A stretch of DNA of 64,000 nt from Epiperipatus broadwayi (lineage: Eukaryota; Onychophora; Udeonychophora; Euonychophora; Peripatidae), in assembly GCA_028023455.1 (NCBI GenBank), contig JAQFVV010012395.1, positions 9,661,154-9,725,153 of the forward strand, read 5' to 3'. The notes beneath the pieces are model-generated. The model did not search any database and was not told where the DNA came from. It worked only from the letters and a program-made list of their open reading frames with translations. Positions 36,874 to 47,010 of this stretch are shown here, one piece after another (the first letter of the stretch is position 1; each line of letters begins with the position of its first letter). A program made the translations under genes and the position numbers.

Positions 36874-37071
36874 TGTCAATCGTTCTATATATATATCTTG
36901 TTGATTTGAGTTCACGTTTTTCTTGTTTCAATTATGATATCATTTTTTTATTTGTATATTTAACGAATGGATGTCAATCGTTCTATATATATATCTTGTT
37001 GATTTGAGTTCACGTTTTACTTGTTTCAATTATGATATCATTTTTTTATTCGTATATTTAACGAATGGATG
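36874..37071. repeat. 98-bp tandem duplication
   Basis: TGTCAATCGTTCTATATATA begins at 36874 and again at 36972. The two units continue in near identity to GAATGGATG (36971 and 37071), with substitutions such as TTTTTCTTG versus TTTTACTTG. This is a simple two-copy tandem repeat. Confidence 0.92.
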
Positions 37072-37356
37072 ACAAACAAAGATTAAAATTCAATGGTTAT
37101 TTCTTTCCTTTAATAATTTTAGGGCTTATGTGTATTTTTTTACAATGCTATCTTACATGTCAGTATAGTTAAAAAGTCGTTAAAGTTATAATTTTAAAAT
37201 AACAAATTTGTACACAATTATTAATAATATAATTTTTAATGAGTTTTGTTAATAATAATATTCAAGATAGGTGTGTGTGTGTTGCATTTTTTTTAAATAT
37301 ATATGTGAGGGGTTTGACGTATTCTCACAATATATATATATATATGTACACATAAT

Positions 37357-37668
37357 GAGCATGCTAATAGCTCTAAACAAATTTTTATGATAAATGCCAG
37401 AAGAGAAAGCATTTAAAATCTCTATCTAGAATTATCCCTAACCCCAAACTGGTTTTGATCTGATGACTCTCCTCAGTGAGGCACTAGGATATTCAGACAC
37501 TAGATCTTAAATACCAACTCAAGTGCAGCATTTATCTAGTACTTAACTATTAAGTAGAAAATCTGAAATTTTCAGGCATCTATATGTTTTCAAATTCAGC
37601 TATCTAACTTAAATGCTTTCTCTTCTGGCCTTTATTGGAAAAGCTTGTCTAGACCTATTAGCATGCTC
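37357..37668. mobile_element. MITE-like element with about 58-bp TIRs
   Basis: The left end starts GAGCATGCTAATAGCTCTAA and the right end is its inverted partner, ending TTAGCATGCTC. The inverted match runs on through GCCAGAAGAGAAAGCATTT on both sides, about 58 bp with small differences. The total is 312 bp with no coding capacity. TA microsatellites lie nearby. I cannot define a target duplication, so the superfamily is open. Confidence 0.75.
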
Positions 37669-40129
37669 TTTATATTACATTTGTAGTACAAGCTTAATAA
37701 ATTAAGTCATGTGATGGGTGATTTGATTTTCTTTATATATATATATATATGAGCAATAATAATAAGCAGTATACATATAACAACATTTAGGTTTGGTTTT
37801 TGAATTACACTTTTATATATATAGTAGTGTTAGTAGTTTGAGCTTAGATTAGAAATAAATATCTAAGTTTTACTTTCTATATCCATGAAAGAGATATACT
37901 ATTAGTTTTGAATAGGCTAAGGTTGTCCTCTTTGAAAGAAATGAAATAAAAGAAGCAATTAATTTATTTAAGAGTTCATTTAATATTAAGAGAGTGTAAA
38001 AAGTAATTGGGAATTGTGGGTAGTAGTATATATTTGGTGATATGTTTTTAGTTCTTTGCACTTGAGTTTTGGCAGGGAAACCAATGGTTGTGTTATTGAG
38101 TTTATTTTCCTGGGCTAATCTTCTTTAATTTTTGAATTTGAGTCAATTTTAGTTGTATATGTATATATAATTCACAGCATAATAACCAAAGTTTAATACA
38201 CCACCAATAGAATGTCCATAATTTAATGTTATGGTAATCCCTATAGCTATTATCTAATATAAAATCTTCCTGACTAACTTTTTGTACTATATATTCATTT
38301 CACAAACAATTACCATCCATCAGATGAGTAGAGATTTAAAATACCTAAACACCCACACAGAAATGATAATCTTATCCTACATGTTAAATAAAACCTATTT
38401 GCTTTTGGAGTTTGAAAGTTCAGCAATTAGTAATTTGTGTTCAAATATATATATGTGTGTGTAGTTTAACTTATTATTGCTTTACAATTCATATTTCCCA
38501 AATTGACATGTGAGGCTACATGTGATTGATTAATAATCAAATGGTTTATTGCTCAAGAATTCTTAATAAATTGGAAGGTCATCCATAGACCTTGAGTTGA
38601 ATTCTGCCACTCTACTTGCTCCTCTACATCATTTGAATTTGATTTGAATCTCACAAATATCACTGACCATAGTTGCTTTCTTAATAAATAAATTAAAATG
38701 TAGGTGAAATTGTTTCCACTTTCATGTGTTTACCAATAATATAAGTTTAATTAAATTTAGTATAGATGGCACTTTGAAATTTCATTGTTTCTAAAATTTA
38801 TATATTAATTGACATTATTTAATTATTACTATTACATATTTACAATGAATTGGAAATTCACAAAAGTATTAATATTTAAAACTTTATCCTGTGAATATTT
38901 CTTAATGCCAATTTAAATCAGGCTGTAGAAACATCTTTGGGAATTTGAAATTGAATTTTTCAAATATTACTGTCCGCATTTCCTTTCTTAGAATTGTTAT
39001 TATTCTTATATCTTCTCCTTTACTTTTTTTGTATTTTTTTTTTATATATTCATATATATTTTTTATAAATCTCCTCATATATACTTTAATGCAATTCTTC
39101 TACGATTCCTCCTTTATTTTTCTATCAGTTTCAACTATCCTGCAGTCTTCATCAGAGCTATAACATTTTAACATATAATCATATAACCATTTTTTATATA
39201 CATATAAAAGTACACATAAAAATACATATTTTACATTATTATTTATAATCATATTTTATTTCTAACTCTATACTTTTACTTCTCTTATGTCCCAGTTATT
39301 ATTTTCTTACTATTTCTTTATTATTCTATTTTCTTTTTATTTTTTCTTTTATCCTATCTGTCATTCTACATTTATTCTTTAATATATCTCTATAACCCTT
39401 CCATTTTAATTTTACCTATTAATCTAATTTCTTTCTATATTATTTATCTATATTCTTTTATTAATAATTTCTATTTTATTCTTATTCCTATCTTTATTTT
39501 TATTAATTATTCTCATAATGCAGGACAGTCGAAACTGTTAGAAAAATACAGGAGGAATTATATAAAAATTGCATTAAAGGGTATAGGAGGAAATTTATTA
39601 ATAAAAAGTAATATATACTTCCTTTCTTAATAAATAACTCATAAATGATTCAGTTTCTACCTTCTTTAATTGAATAATGATAAGTGAGATACTTAATTAA
39701 ATTTAATATAAATAGTGTCTCTTAATATATTATATATACAATACAAATATTAAAATGAATGCTTTTTGTTACTTCATAATAACCCTTAACAGTAAATATC
39801 ATTTTTCAACATAGATGTAAAGATAACTCCATGACAATGTCTCCATAGCCAACTCTACAGTATCATGCATGAGTAGATCAAAATAATATTTTCACATAGA
39901 ACCCTTACTTCACTTTATGATTAAAAACAGCAAATAATGATAATACACAATAAAATTATTAAGGTTAACTCAGGCAGTATTATAAAAGATAGCTGTGCAG
40001 AATTACAAAAATGAGAATTCTAGTTTGTCAAATGAAAAATGATTACATAAAATTGGTAACCAATAATGTTAGCTACATTCTCTTCATCTAGAAAAATATA
40101 TATAATTACTTTAACTTACCACTGATATC
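37669..40129. other. AT-rich DNA with T-rich low complexity
   Basis: No conserved frame or dispersed repeat is recognised. About 38980-39500 is a long T/A-rich, pyrimidine-biased low-complexity tract, which accounts for the open frame seen there. Confidence 0.5.
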
Positions 40130-41491
40130 ATATTGAAATCAAAAATGGAGATCCTTTACAAATAAATTACAGCACAACATTAATGTAATTATACTACAAG
40201 AAACTCATCAACATTCTAATAATGCATGCATTTTTAAAAATTCTAAATTTACATTGGTTAATGATAAAATGCATTCTAAACATATGATTATTTTTGGTAG
40301 AACAGACAGCTTCTATTGAAGATAGCTCAAATGATAATGTAATTACACTTTGGATAGATAATTTACAGGTATGCAATGTTTACAAATTCACCAATACAAA
40401 TTAACCCAATTCTCTTCTTCCAGATCTTCCTGCATCTTTTGTATTTATAGGAAATTTCATTTCTCATAATAGTATTAGGGTTTATGTAAATGTTGATCAA
40501 TTAGGTCATCAACTTATAGAATGGATTGATTTGAATAACATACAATTCATGATTCCAAGCAAAAAGAAATAGTCCATTCGGGTAAATGGAGAGGTTTTAT
40601 TTCCACAAAAAAAATAGTTCATCATAATTGTCTGGATTGCTGACCCTGAATCCTTTCCCACATAGTCTTCTTAAACCAAATCTAATTAATCAATCTTGGA
40701 ATCTGCATTCCTATAGTTGAAAGTTTCCTATTACAAGATAGAATTTAAGAAGATATTCGAGACCTTTTAACAGAATATTAACAAAAATTTCTCCATTTTT
40801 TCTTCGTATGATAAATTTATAAAACTTGTAATAATAGCTTTCAAAGAATTCATACATTCATCGATATAGAAAGTAGTTTATTCCAAGTAGAAATAAAACT
40901 ATGAGCACTCTTTACAGTCAGTTCTTATCCACTAATGATCCAAAAATTGCTGACAAATTTGTAAAATCTCTGGATGATGAAAGAAGAAAAAAAGGGGAGA
41001 AAGACCATGGAGAAACAAAAATTTACAATATTTATACATAGTGCCTGGACACTTATATAAAATCTTGATGAATGTAAGAAATACTTCTGAAAGTGTCACT
41101 ATTGTTACTGCTTTTCAGACTTCCAATCTTCTAATTGAGGCTTCTAAACCCATGTTTGAAATAATGAAGAAAAGCATTATTAAAACAGAAGTGCCAACAT
41201 TTTTTCCATTATGTTCCTATAATATCAGTGTGATAATACCAGTAAGTGTTGGTAACCATTAACTTGCCCTCAATGGCCATAAGTCAGAAAATGTCCCAGG
41301 AGCAGATAGCATGTATCCAGTGTTTTCTAAATAATTTAGTATCTAAAGCTACAGGATGATTGATAGAACTATTGACTAACATTATTCATAAAGGAAGTAG
41401 TCCAAAAATTTAGCATATAAACAAAACTATTGCAGTTTTAAAATCAAACAAAGCCATCAAAAAGAACAGATATCACAAATGCAGCCAGCAG
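40130..41491 (+). pseudogene. Decayed Jockey-like LINE, 5' part (EN to early RT)
   Basis: The plus strand shows an apurinic-type endonuclease in pieces. VIILQETHQHSNN is near 40185-40225, containing the catalytic Glu of the QETH motif. PASFVFIGNFISHN is near 40428-40475, equivalent to the usual GDFN.HN box but with Asp changed to Asn. LGHQLIEWIDLNNIQF is near 40502-40550. Further on comes the RT approach, KSENVPGADSMYPVF near 41285-41330 and then IAVLKSNKAIKKNRY near 41430-41475. Stops and frame changes are common. The element is cut at 41491 by the L1/Tx1-like LINE and resumes at 45739. Confidence 0.75.
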
Positions 41492-42325
41492 ATTAAATAC
41501 AATGCAACAAGTGTGGCTAATCAGACCAAACAATCACCCAACCAGTCAACAGCAACAGAACAATTTAATCAAACGAATGAACAATACAGAATTACTCAAA
41601 AACCATCCAAGAAATCCTATCAGAAATCACTTCAAACTTGCTCAAACACTCCAAAACAACAGAATAAAAATAACTGCAATACAAACTCCAATCAAGACAT
41701 AGATAAGCAAACTACCTCAAATAAAACTAATCATGAAACAGACAACAAATCTCTCACAAATACTATCCAAAACAGATCATGTGAAACTGAATCTGATCCT
41801 ACTAAAATAACAAAAGCAATCCCTTCTCCTAAACACAAGCATAGTCAAGACCCTGGTCTGTCTAATAACCAAAATCAGACAACACAATTAAATAAATACA
41901 ACAGAGAAGAAACCAACAAACCCAGCCTAACAGATGAAGAAACAGAAATGGACACTTCAAATCAAAACCCCCAAAATAAAAAAAGAAAATCTTCAGGAAT
42001 GCAAAAAGTTAGTTCAGAAGATGATACACAAATAAAGCATATGCCAACAAATGCACAAAATCAAGATGCATCACACAACACAAACTCATATGGAAAATTG
42101 CCAGCTGTGGAGAAAAAGCGTAAAAAAGCAACGGCTGAAAACTACCTTTCTCCACACAACAACAAAGATAAGCCAGATTCTGAACAAAAACAATATCCTC
42201 CATTCTGCACCGATAACCTATTACAAGACTCACTGCCAATAAATATAGATATATCTCATGAACCAGGAAAAAATCATACTGCGGTAGATAATAGTGCTAC
42301 AGTTAACCACATTTATGAAATGTAA
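41492..42325 (+). CDS. ORF1 remainder of the L1/Tx1-like LINE (5'-partial)
   Basis: In autonomous LINEs, ORF1 proteins bind the element RNA and assemble the particle. This frame is open from the very first base of the element and even through the flanking duplication, and it has no ATG near its beginning. The first in-frame Met lies about halfway along. The 270 residues visible are very rich in Asn, Gln, Lys, Thr and Ser and look disordered, with a basic stretch NKKRKSSG late on. No RRM, coiled coil or CCHC knuckle is visible. I infer that the structured N-terminal part was lost by 5' truncation and that this is the polar C-terminal tail. It ends TAA at 42325, overlapping the ORF2 start by 11 bases. 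Confidence 0.7.
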   Translation: MKYNATSVANQTKQSPNQSTATEQFNQTNEQYRITQKPSKKSYQKSLQTCSNTPKQQNKNNCNTNSNQDIDKQTTSNKTNHETDNKSLTNTIQNRSCETESDPTKITKAIPSPKHKHSQDPGLSNNQNQTTQLNKYNREETNKPSLTDEETEMDTSNQNPQNKKRKSSGMQKVSSEDDTQIKHMPTNAQNQDASHNTNSYGKLPAVEKKRKKATAENYLSPHNNKDKPDSEQKQYPPFCTDNLLQDSLPINIDISHEPGKNHTAVDNSATVNHIYEM

Positions 42326-44975
42326 GATTGTTGGCATGAATGTCAGGGGAATAAACTCCCCTTCCAGAATATATGCCATAAGGCATTGGTTCAAAATCCA
42401 CTCTCCCCACATTTTATTCCTTGGTGAAACCAAGTTCCACTCAGAGTCCAGTCAGAAGATTTTGGAGGTGCTTGAAGGTCTTGGTTTCACAAAACTCACA
42501 GTCAACTACACAGCTGCTGGTGGAGTTGGCATAGTGATAAACAGCCAACAACCTCCAAACAAATTCAACATAATCTACCATGACAATAACATAATAGCAG
42601 CAAACATAAGCTATGGTAAAACAACATTTAATACAATGTACGTATACACACCCAATAATCACTATACATACATCAGAATAGTAAATGTAATCAACATGAT
42701 AACAGCCAATAACAACTGGCCAACCATCCTGCTAGGTGACTTTAACACCACATATAACAAGATGGTCTACAAATACCTTCCTCTTCTCAACAGAGGATTT
42801 ATCAGCGGAGAGGGCTGCTTTCCTTCTGGAGCCTTCTCCTTCTACACCAGATCATGCCAGTCTCTGATTGATCTCCTTTTCTACATGTCGGAATTGCACT
42901 ATGACTTGGAGGCTTCACTCCAGCATGTGGCTTTCTCAGATCATCTGGCCATGGCGGTTCTGATAGATGTGGAGAATGGACTAAACATCGGTCAGAATAA
43001 ATCCATCAGAATGATAACCAAATCCACCACCACAGAAGCAATACCTTCTGAGGCGTACATCCTATTCAAAAAAATAAACATCTTATCACAACCTCCGGAA
43101 ACAGCTTGGTTTGCCTTTGTGCAGATTCTCCAGATGGTTATCCAACAATACACTAAAAAATTGAGAGGTCCATCAACCCACATTAAGGACCTAGACAATA
43201 TATACAAAAAAATTAATCAATTATCAAATCTTCCTGATGACATTGAAAGGGTACTCAGACTGAAGGCCCAATACAAATCCAAGCAGAAGATCCTGGTGGA
43301 ATATATTGCTGTTAAGAGGGCCAAGGTATTCCTAACCGGACAACACTGCTGGACCAGAAGCTACCTAGCATGGGCACTGGGAGCGAAAAAGAAACAGCCA
43401 ACCCCATCACACTTAAACCTCAATGGAACCAACATTACAGGTCAACATATGCTTGATGTGATCAGACAGCATTTCAGGGCCATGCTTGAATCATGCCCTC
43501 CACTTCAGGATGGCCTTAGGGATGACTGCGGTCCATCACAAGAGCATGGCATAACTGAACAAGACCTCAAAGCAAAACTTAATTCAATACCAGACAACAT
43601 TCACCCTGGGATGCATGCAATCCCAAAATTCCTCATATCACATCTTAGTCAATTCTCTATCCCAATAATGATGGGAATGATCAACCTCCTATCGAAAGAT
43701 AGGAAAATTATAAAGAATTTATACCCAATAGCACTGGTTCCATTCATGAAAAAGAACAAGGACCTCACCCAAATATCCAACATCAGACCCATCTCTATGT
43801 CCCCTCTACTTATCAAAATAATAGAGGGAGTCATTAAGGACAAGATCCAACCCATTATCCTTAACCAGCTCGCTCCATCACAATACGCAAAAAAAGGATC
43901 ATCTGCTCTGACAGCCATGGGTGAGACTAAGATACTACTTGACCATATTAGGTCTCATAGGCAGTCAAGACCCTTGGCAGTTCAACTAGATATATCAGAA
44001 GCATTTGATACAGTAAACATAAGAGTACTGCTACAATCTCTCTCAGATATAGACATTCCATCTGAGATGGTACAAATCATAGAAAATTTACTAATCAATA
44101 GAGAGATACATATCTCACTAAATGGCATAATCACTGAGGGATTCACCCCCACATCATCTATTTCACAAGGCTCGCCTCTCAGTGCCCTGCTATTTGTGCT
44201 ATATATAAATCCACTTCTCAGAAACATAGATTCTCTACTACCCGGAGTCTTCATTCCAGAATTGAAAAAAAATATAAAAGCAATAGCGTATATGGATGAT
44301 GTACTTGTCATCCTTCCATCCAAGAAATACCTACCACATCTATATCACATCATCAACTCCTTCTCTAACGTTTCCGGCCTCAAAATCAACACCAGAAAAT
44401 CATCTACCTGGTGCATCCTAACAGGAAAAAAAATAGCATCAAACTATCATGCTGATCCTCAAAAATTTCTGGGATTTCCAATATACAAATCCCAAACAGC
44501 CATGTCGAAAGAACTCCAAGATAACATAATTCAAGCAACCGAAAAAATAACAAATACCCTGTCAGGAGTCTATCTCTCTCTACAGGGAAAAGTGGCTTTA
44601 TTGAACATGAAGGTAATGAGTAGAATTTCCTACTATTTGCCTGTTATGTCCACACCTAACTCCTTCATTAAAAAAATCAACAGACTATGTGCAAGGCTCT
44701 TCTGGAGGAATAAAACAGTGGCCATCAGCATAGACAAAATGCAGTACCATCGCAAATATAATGGTATGTCACTACATGCCATCCCAGCCATACTCATACA
44801 AAAAACACACACCCTTCTACACAATCTAGGAATCAAATATGGCTACACACAAATACTAGCAGCAGTACAGCCAACAGATACACCACCTCCAAAAAGAAAT
44901 AGCTGGCTTTATACAAAAGCTCATAATATACAGCGCTATGATGAAATCACAATAGAACGGCTTAAAAAAAAATAA
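42315..44975 (+). CDS. ORF2: endonuclease and reverse transcriptase
   Basis: This encodes 886 residues from the ATG at 42315; an upstream GTG in the same frame is not a likely start. Residues 1-220 form an apurinic-type endonuclease that would nick target DNA. MNVRG includes Asn9, LGETK has Glu38, GDFN (141-144) has Asp142 and Asn144, SLIDLL is at 183-188 and FSDH ends with His210. Residues about 480-720 are the reverse transcriptase: ISNIRPIS (487-494), VQLDISEAFDTV with Asp559 (556-567), SSISQGSPLS (614-623) and the catalytic AYMDD (658-662), then GLKINTRKSS and KFLGFP. The thumb follows, with YYLP and LCARLFWRNK. Every expected catalytic residue that I can place is present. The frame ends in an A9 run just before a conserved WEA segment that continues in another frame. 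Only this copy in the window could encode an active enzyme. Confidence 0.93.
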   Translation: MKCKIVGMNVRGINSPSRIYAIRHWFKIHSPHILFLGETKFHSESSQKILEVLEGLGFTKLTVNYTAAGGVGIVINSQQPPNKFNIIYHDNNIIAANISYGKTTFNTMYVYTPNNHYTYIRIVNVINMITANNNWPTILLGDFNTTYNKMVYKYLPLLNRGFISGEGCFPSGAFSFYTRSCQSLIDLLFYMSELHYDLEASLQHVAFSDHLAMAVLIDVENGLNIGQNKSIRMITKSTTTEAIPSEAYILFKKINILSQPPETAWFAFVQILQMVIQQYTKKLRGPSTHIKDLDNIYKKINQLSNLPDDIERVLRLKAQYKSKQKILVEYIAVKRAKVFLTGQHCWTRSYLAWALGAKKKQPTPSHLNLNGTNITGQHMLDVIRQHFRAMLESCPPLQDGLRDDCGPSQEHGITEQDLKAKLNSIPDNIHPGMHAIPKFLISHLSQFSIPIMMGMINLLSKDRKIIKNLYPIALVPFMKKNKDLTQISNIRPISMSPLLIKIIEGVIKDKIQPIILNQLAPSQYAKKGSSALTAMGETKILLDHIRSHRQSRPLAVQLDISEAFDTVNIRVLLQSLSDIDIPSEMVQIIENLLINREIHISLNGIITEGFTPTSSISQGSPLSALLFVLYINPLLRNIDSLLPGVFIPELKKNIKAIAYMDDVLVILPSKKYLPHLYHIINSFSNVSGLKINTRKSSTWCILTGKKIASNYHADPQKFLGFPIYKSQTAMSKELQDNIIQATEKITNTLSGVYLSLQGKVALLNMKVMSRISYYLPVMSTPNSFIKKINRLCARLFWRNKTVAISIDKMQYHRKYNGMSLHAIPAILIQKTHTLLHNLGIKYGYTQILAAVQPTDTPPPKRNSWLYTKAHNIQRYDEITIERLKKK

Positions 44976-45550
44976 ACATCTGGGAAGCGCATCAGTTAAT
45001 AAACCCAGATCCACACATCCAAAACCCAAAACTGGGCTTAACCAACAACAGGATAACCTCGTTATTTAAATATTGGGCTCTGGAGCCCAAGTACCTTGAT
45101 TTCATAATCAAAATAAATCTTGAAGCTATGCCAACTCTATCCTTCCTTTGTCATAGACGGCATATCACAAAAGTAGATCCGATGTGCCCCAGATGTCATA
45201 GAGAGGAGGAGTCCTACAACCACATCATTACAACATGTAATGCACTGGGAACAGTGAGACAAATAATATATAACAACATCAAGACAGACTACTACACTAT
45301 AATCTCGCTGCAAAAAAGCATCAAAACTAAACAATTCCCAGTCATCAGATTATCAATTTTTATAACATATTCAATCTGGTTTGTGAGGTGTAAAATGACA
45401 TATACACAGCCTCACCCAGATCAAAATGCCTGCTTTATGAAAACAATGGAAAAAATTAAGAAGAGAGATCAACTATTGTCATCAAAATTTATTTTTGAAG
45501 AGACTTGGAAGCTATACAAACTTCCCAACCACTCAAATATACATAAATAA
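44972..45550 (+). CDS. ORF2 C-terminal domain with CCHC motif, frame -1
   Basis: About 190 codons lie in the -1 frame relative to ORF2. They begin inside the A9 run (44964-44972) as INIWEAHQLINPD and run without a stop through LFKYWALEPKYLDFIIKINL to the end at 45550. The CX2CX8HX4C motif, CPRC to TTC, lies at 45185-45238. From knowledge of the L1/Tx1 group, a Cys/His motif of this kind ends ORF2 and helps nucleic-acid binding. Homologous segments (WEA, the HRR-like approach, the CCHC) are also found in the 62-kb copy. It was therefore originally one protein with ORF2, of roughly 1,075-1,080 residues. The break is either a 1-base slip in the A run or a site of ribosomal frameshifting. An ATG at 45128 is internal and not a believable start. 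Confidence 0.85.
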   Translation: MNIWEAHQLINPDPHIQNPKLGLTNNRITSLFKYWALEPKYLDFIIKINLEAMPTLSFLCHRRHITKVDPMCPRCHREEESYNHIITTCNALGTVRQIIYNNIKTDYYTIISLQKSIKTKQFPVIRLSIFITYSIWFVRCKMTYTQPHPDQNACFMKTMEKIKKRDQLLSSKFIFEETWKLYKLPNHSNIHK

Positions 45551-45729
45551 TCACATCAACTGTCAACATTGGTCAATACTATATAATTTGAGTCTTTCAA
45601 ATTTCAATTGTTTAACAATAGTCTCAATCATTTCAAATGCGTGTTGTTGCTTTTTTTTATTCCTTTAATTATGTTTTTTATACAAAAATGTAACCTTTAT
45701 TAGACCTAATAAAATTTGTTTTAAAATAA
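45551..45729 (+). promoter_or_regulatory. 3' UTR with polyadenylation signal
   Basis: About 180 bp follow the last stop. AATAAA lies at 45708-45713, shortly before the A-rich end and the target duplication. The 62-kb relative ends similarly (GGTCAAATAAAATT), which supports a shared 3' end recognised by the reverse transcriptase. Confidence 0.7.
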
Positions 45730-46150
45730 AGCCAGCAGTCAATAAAAAAATTGTCACCCTACAAAATATTTTCCCTGTAAGCCTTCTAAAAGAACCATAT
45801 TAACAAAAATTTTATTAATAGTTGACAGGTAGCTTCCTATGGAGCAACTCCCATTGAAAAAGGCCTTCTAAATATATTAAAAACTGACTTTATCTTTATT
45901 AATTTAACGTCAGATTATAATTTTGTTTGGAAAAATAGTTTTTAAAATATTAAAATACAGAAAAACCATTAATTTATTTGACAAAATGCTTTCCAGTAGA
46001 AAAATTTCCATAATATTTAATGGTAATTGTAGTTAAAACAGAATGCGGGGATTTATTTCGTTTTTGATAATAAAATTGCTTTAACTTCCCAAAGGAGATT
46101 TTTCCCTAAAATAGAAGTTTCTCAAGAAGGATATGAAAAGTCTGGAAATG
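45730..46150 (+). pseudogene. Decayed Jockey-like LINE, continuation (RT)
   Basis: This continues the element broken at 41491. Near 45785-45845 the strand reads SKRTILTKILLIVDR, a stop, then LPMEQ, which fits the RT region before the GFR motif. EKGLLNILKTDFIFINLTSD then YNFVW lies near 45857-45935, the position of the usual FVDLT.AYDTVW box; the first catalytic Asp is replaced by Asn. SRKISIIFNGNCS and LPKGDF are near 46000-46105. It fades into unrecognisable DNA after about 46150. Confidence 0.7.
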
Positions 46151-46499
46151 TTTTTTTTTTTTTTTTAATTTGGGAGCTCATTTTTAATCTATTTAAAATA
46201 TATTCAATTTTTATCCAAACAGCTGGAAAGCATCTTGTAATCTGAATATGATTTTTTGCAATAATAGACTGAAATATAATTATAATCCATATTATTCAAG
46301 AGTAAGCTTGGATGGACAACCTAATTTTTTTTTGTTTGCCTAAGTTCAAAACAAAATTAATTTTGGAACAACTTTTTTGCACAGCTGGTTATAGCATAAA
46401 CACACTCTTCTAGTGAAATTGTACTCTTAAGTGAAGTAAAGTTTTCATACTAAACATCTAGATAGGTAATTAAATATTTCCCTGAGAAATATTTCTGGC

Positions 46500-47010
46500 A
46501 CATTTAAGTTCCTGCTCTTTTACATATTCCTCCTTCAAATATCAGAAGTTATTTCACAGAAAGTATATAAAAAATCTTTCCAATAACTCAAGATATAATT
46601 TCATGACTGAAGGCTCATCTCACATCAATATCCCTTTTATATGAGATCAACTAAGAATCTATAACTAGAGAATTATGGCTTTAGAAGTGGAAGCCTTGTA
46701 AAGTTTACTGTCTTTGAATTCAATGGTAAAGCCAATTGGATTTGTTTTTTTCTTAAACATGATTGGGTCTCTTCAATAGATTCAAGTGAAACCATGGTCA
46801 TTGCACTCATTTGCTTTATAAATACAATTTAGTGGTCACTGATTTATATAAATGTGGATAAACACAAACCATGACTGTCAAATCTATGGTTACAGTGGCA
46901 AAATTGACAAGCTTAATAAAGTCACTAGTGGCTATTTTCTTAATGGAATCTCTACAGTTTTTTATGATATTTAATTAATAGTTGAATTTTCTAAAATAAA
47001 CATTCATATG
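46500..47010. repeat. Unknown dispersed repeat, copy 2
   Basis: It is colinear with 12780-13240 (AAGATATAATTTCA, AATCTATAACT, ACACAAACCATGA, GGTTACAG, TTAATAAAGTCAC, TATGCTAAATA). There is no coding frame or inverted ends. Both copies lie beyond LINE remnants, but I see no reason to link them to those elements. Confidence 0.6.

Larger units (their letters stand above)
41492..45729 (+). mobile_element. Nearly intact L1/Tx1-like non-LTR retrotransposon
   Basis: The element is about 4.24 kb, flanked by AGCCAGCAG at 41483-41491 and 45730-45738, a 9-bp target duplication. In order it has an ORF1 remainder, ORF2 with endonuclease and reverse transcriptase, a C-terminal CCHC tail in the next frame, a short 3' UTR with AATAAA, and an A-rich end. 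It interrupts a Jockey-like LINE. L1/Tx1-type placement rests on the apurinic endonuclease, the RT motif set and the C-terminal CX2CX8HX4C. A database tree would be needed to fix the clade. It lacks an obvious ORF1 start, so it is probably 5'-truncated. Confidence 0.9.

Noticed and set aside
38945-39163. Hydrophobic 72-codon frame resembling a small membrane protein
   Set aside because: It lies in a T/A-rich low-complexity stretch, with no start context or conservation evidence.
40130-41491. Host exon cluster (several peptide pieces with conserved look)
   Set aside because: The pieces fit, in order, a Jockey-type endonuclease and RT approach, continue after the inserted LINE, and contain stops and frame changes without splice signals.
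43649-44323. Minus-strand reading frames of 89 and 113 codons
   Set aside because: They are antisense shadows of the LINE ORF2 reverse transcriptase.
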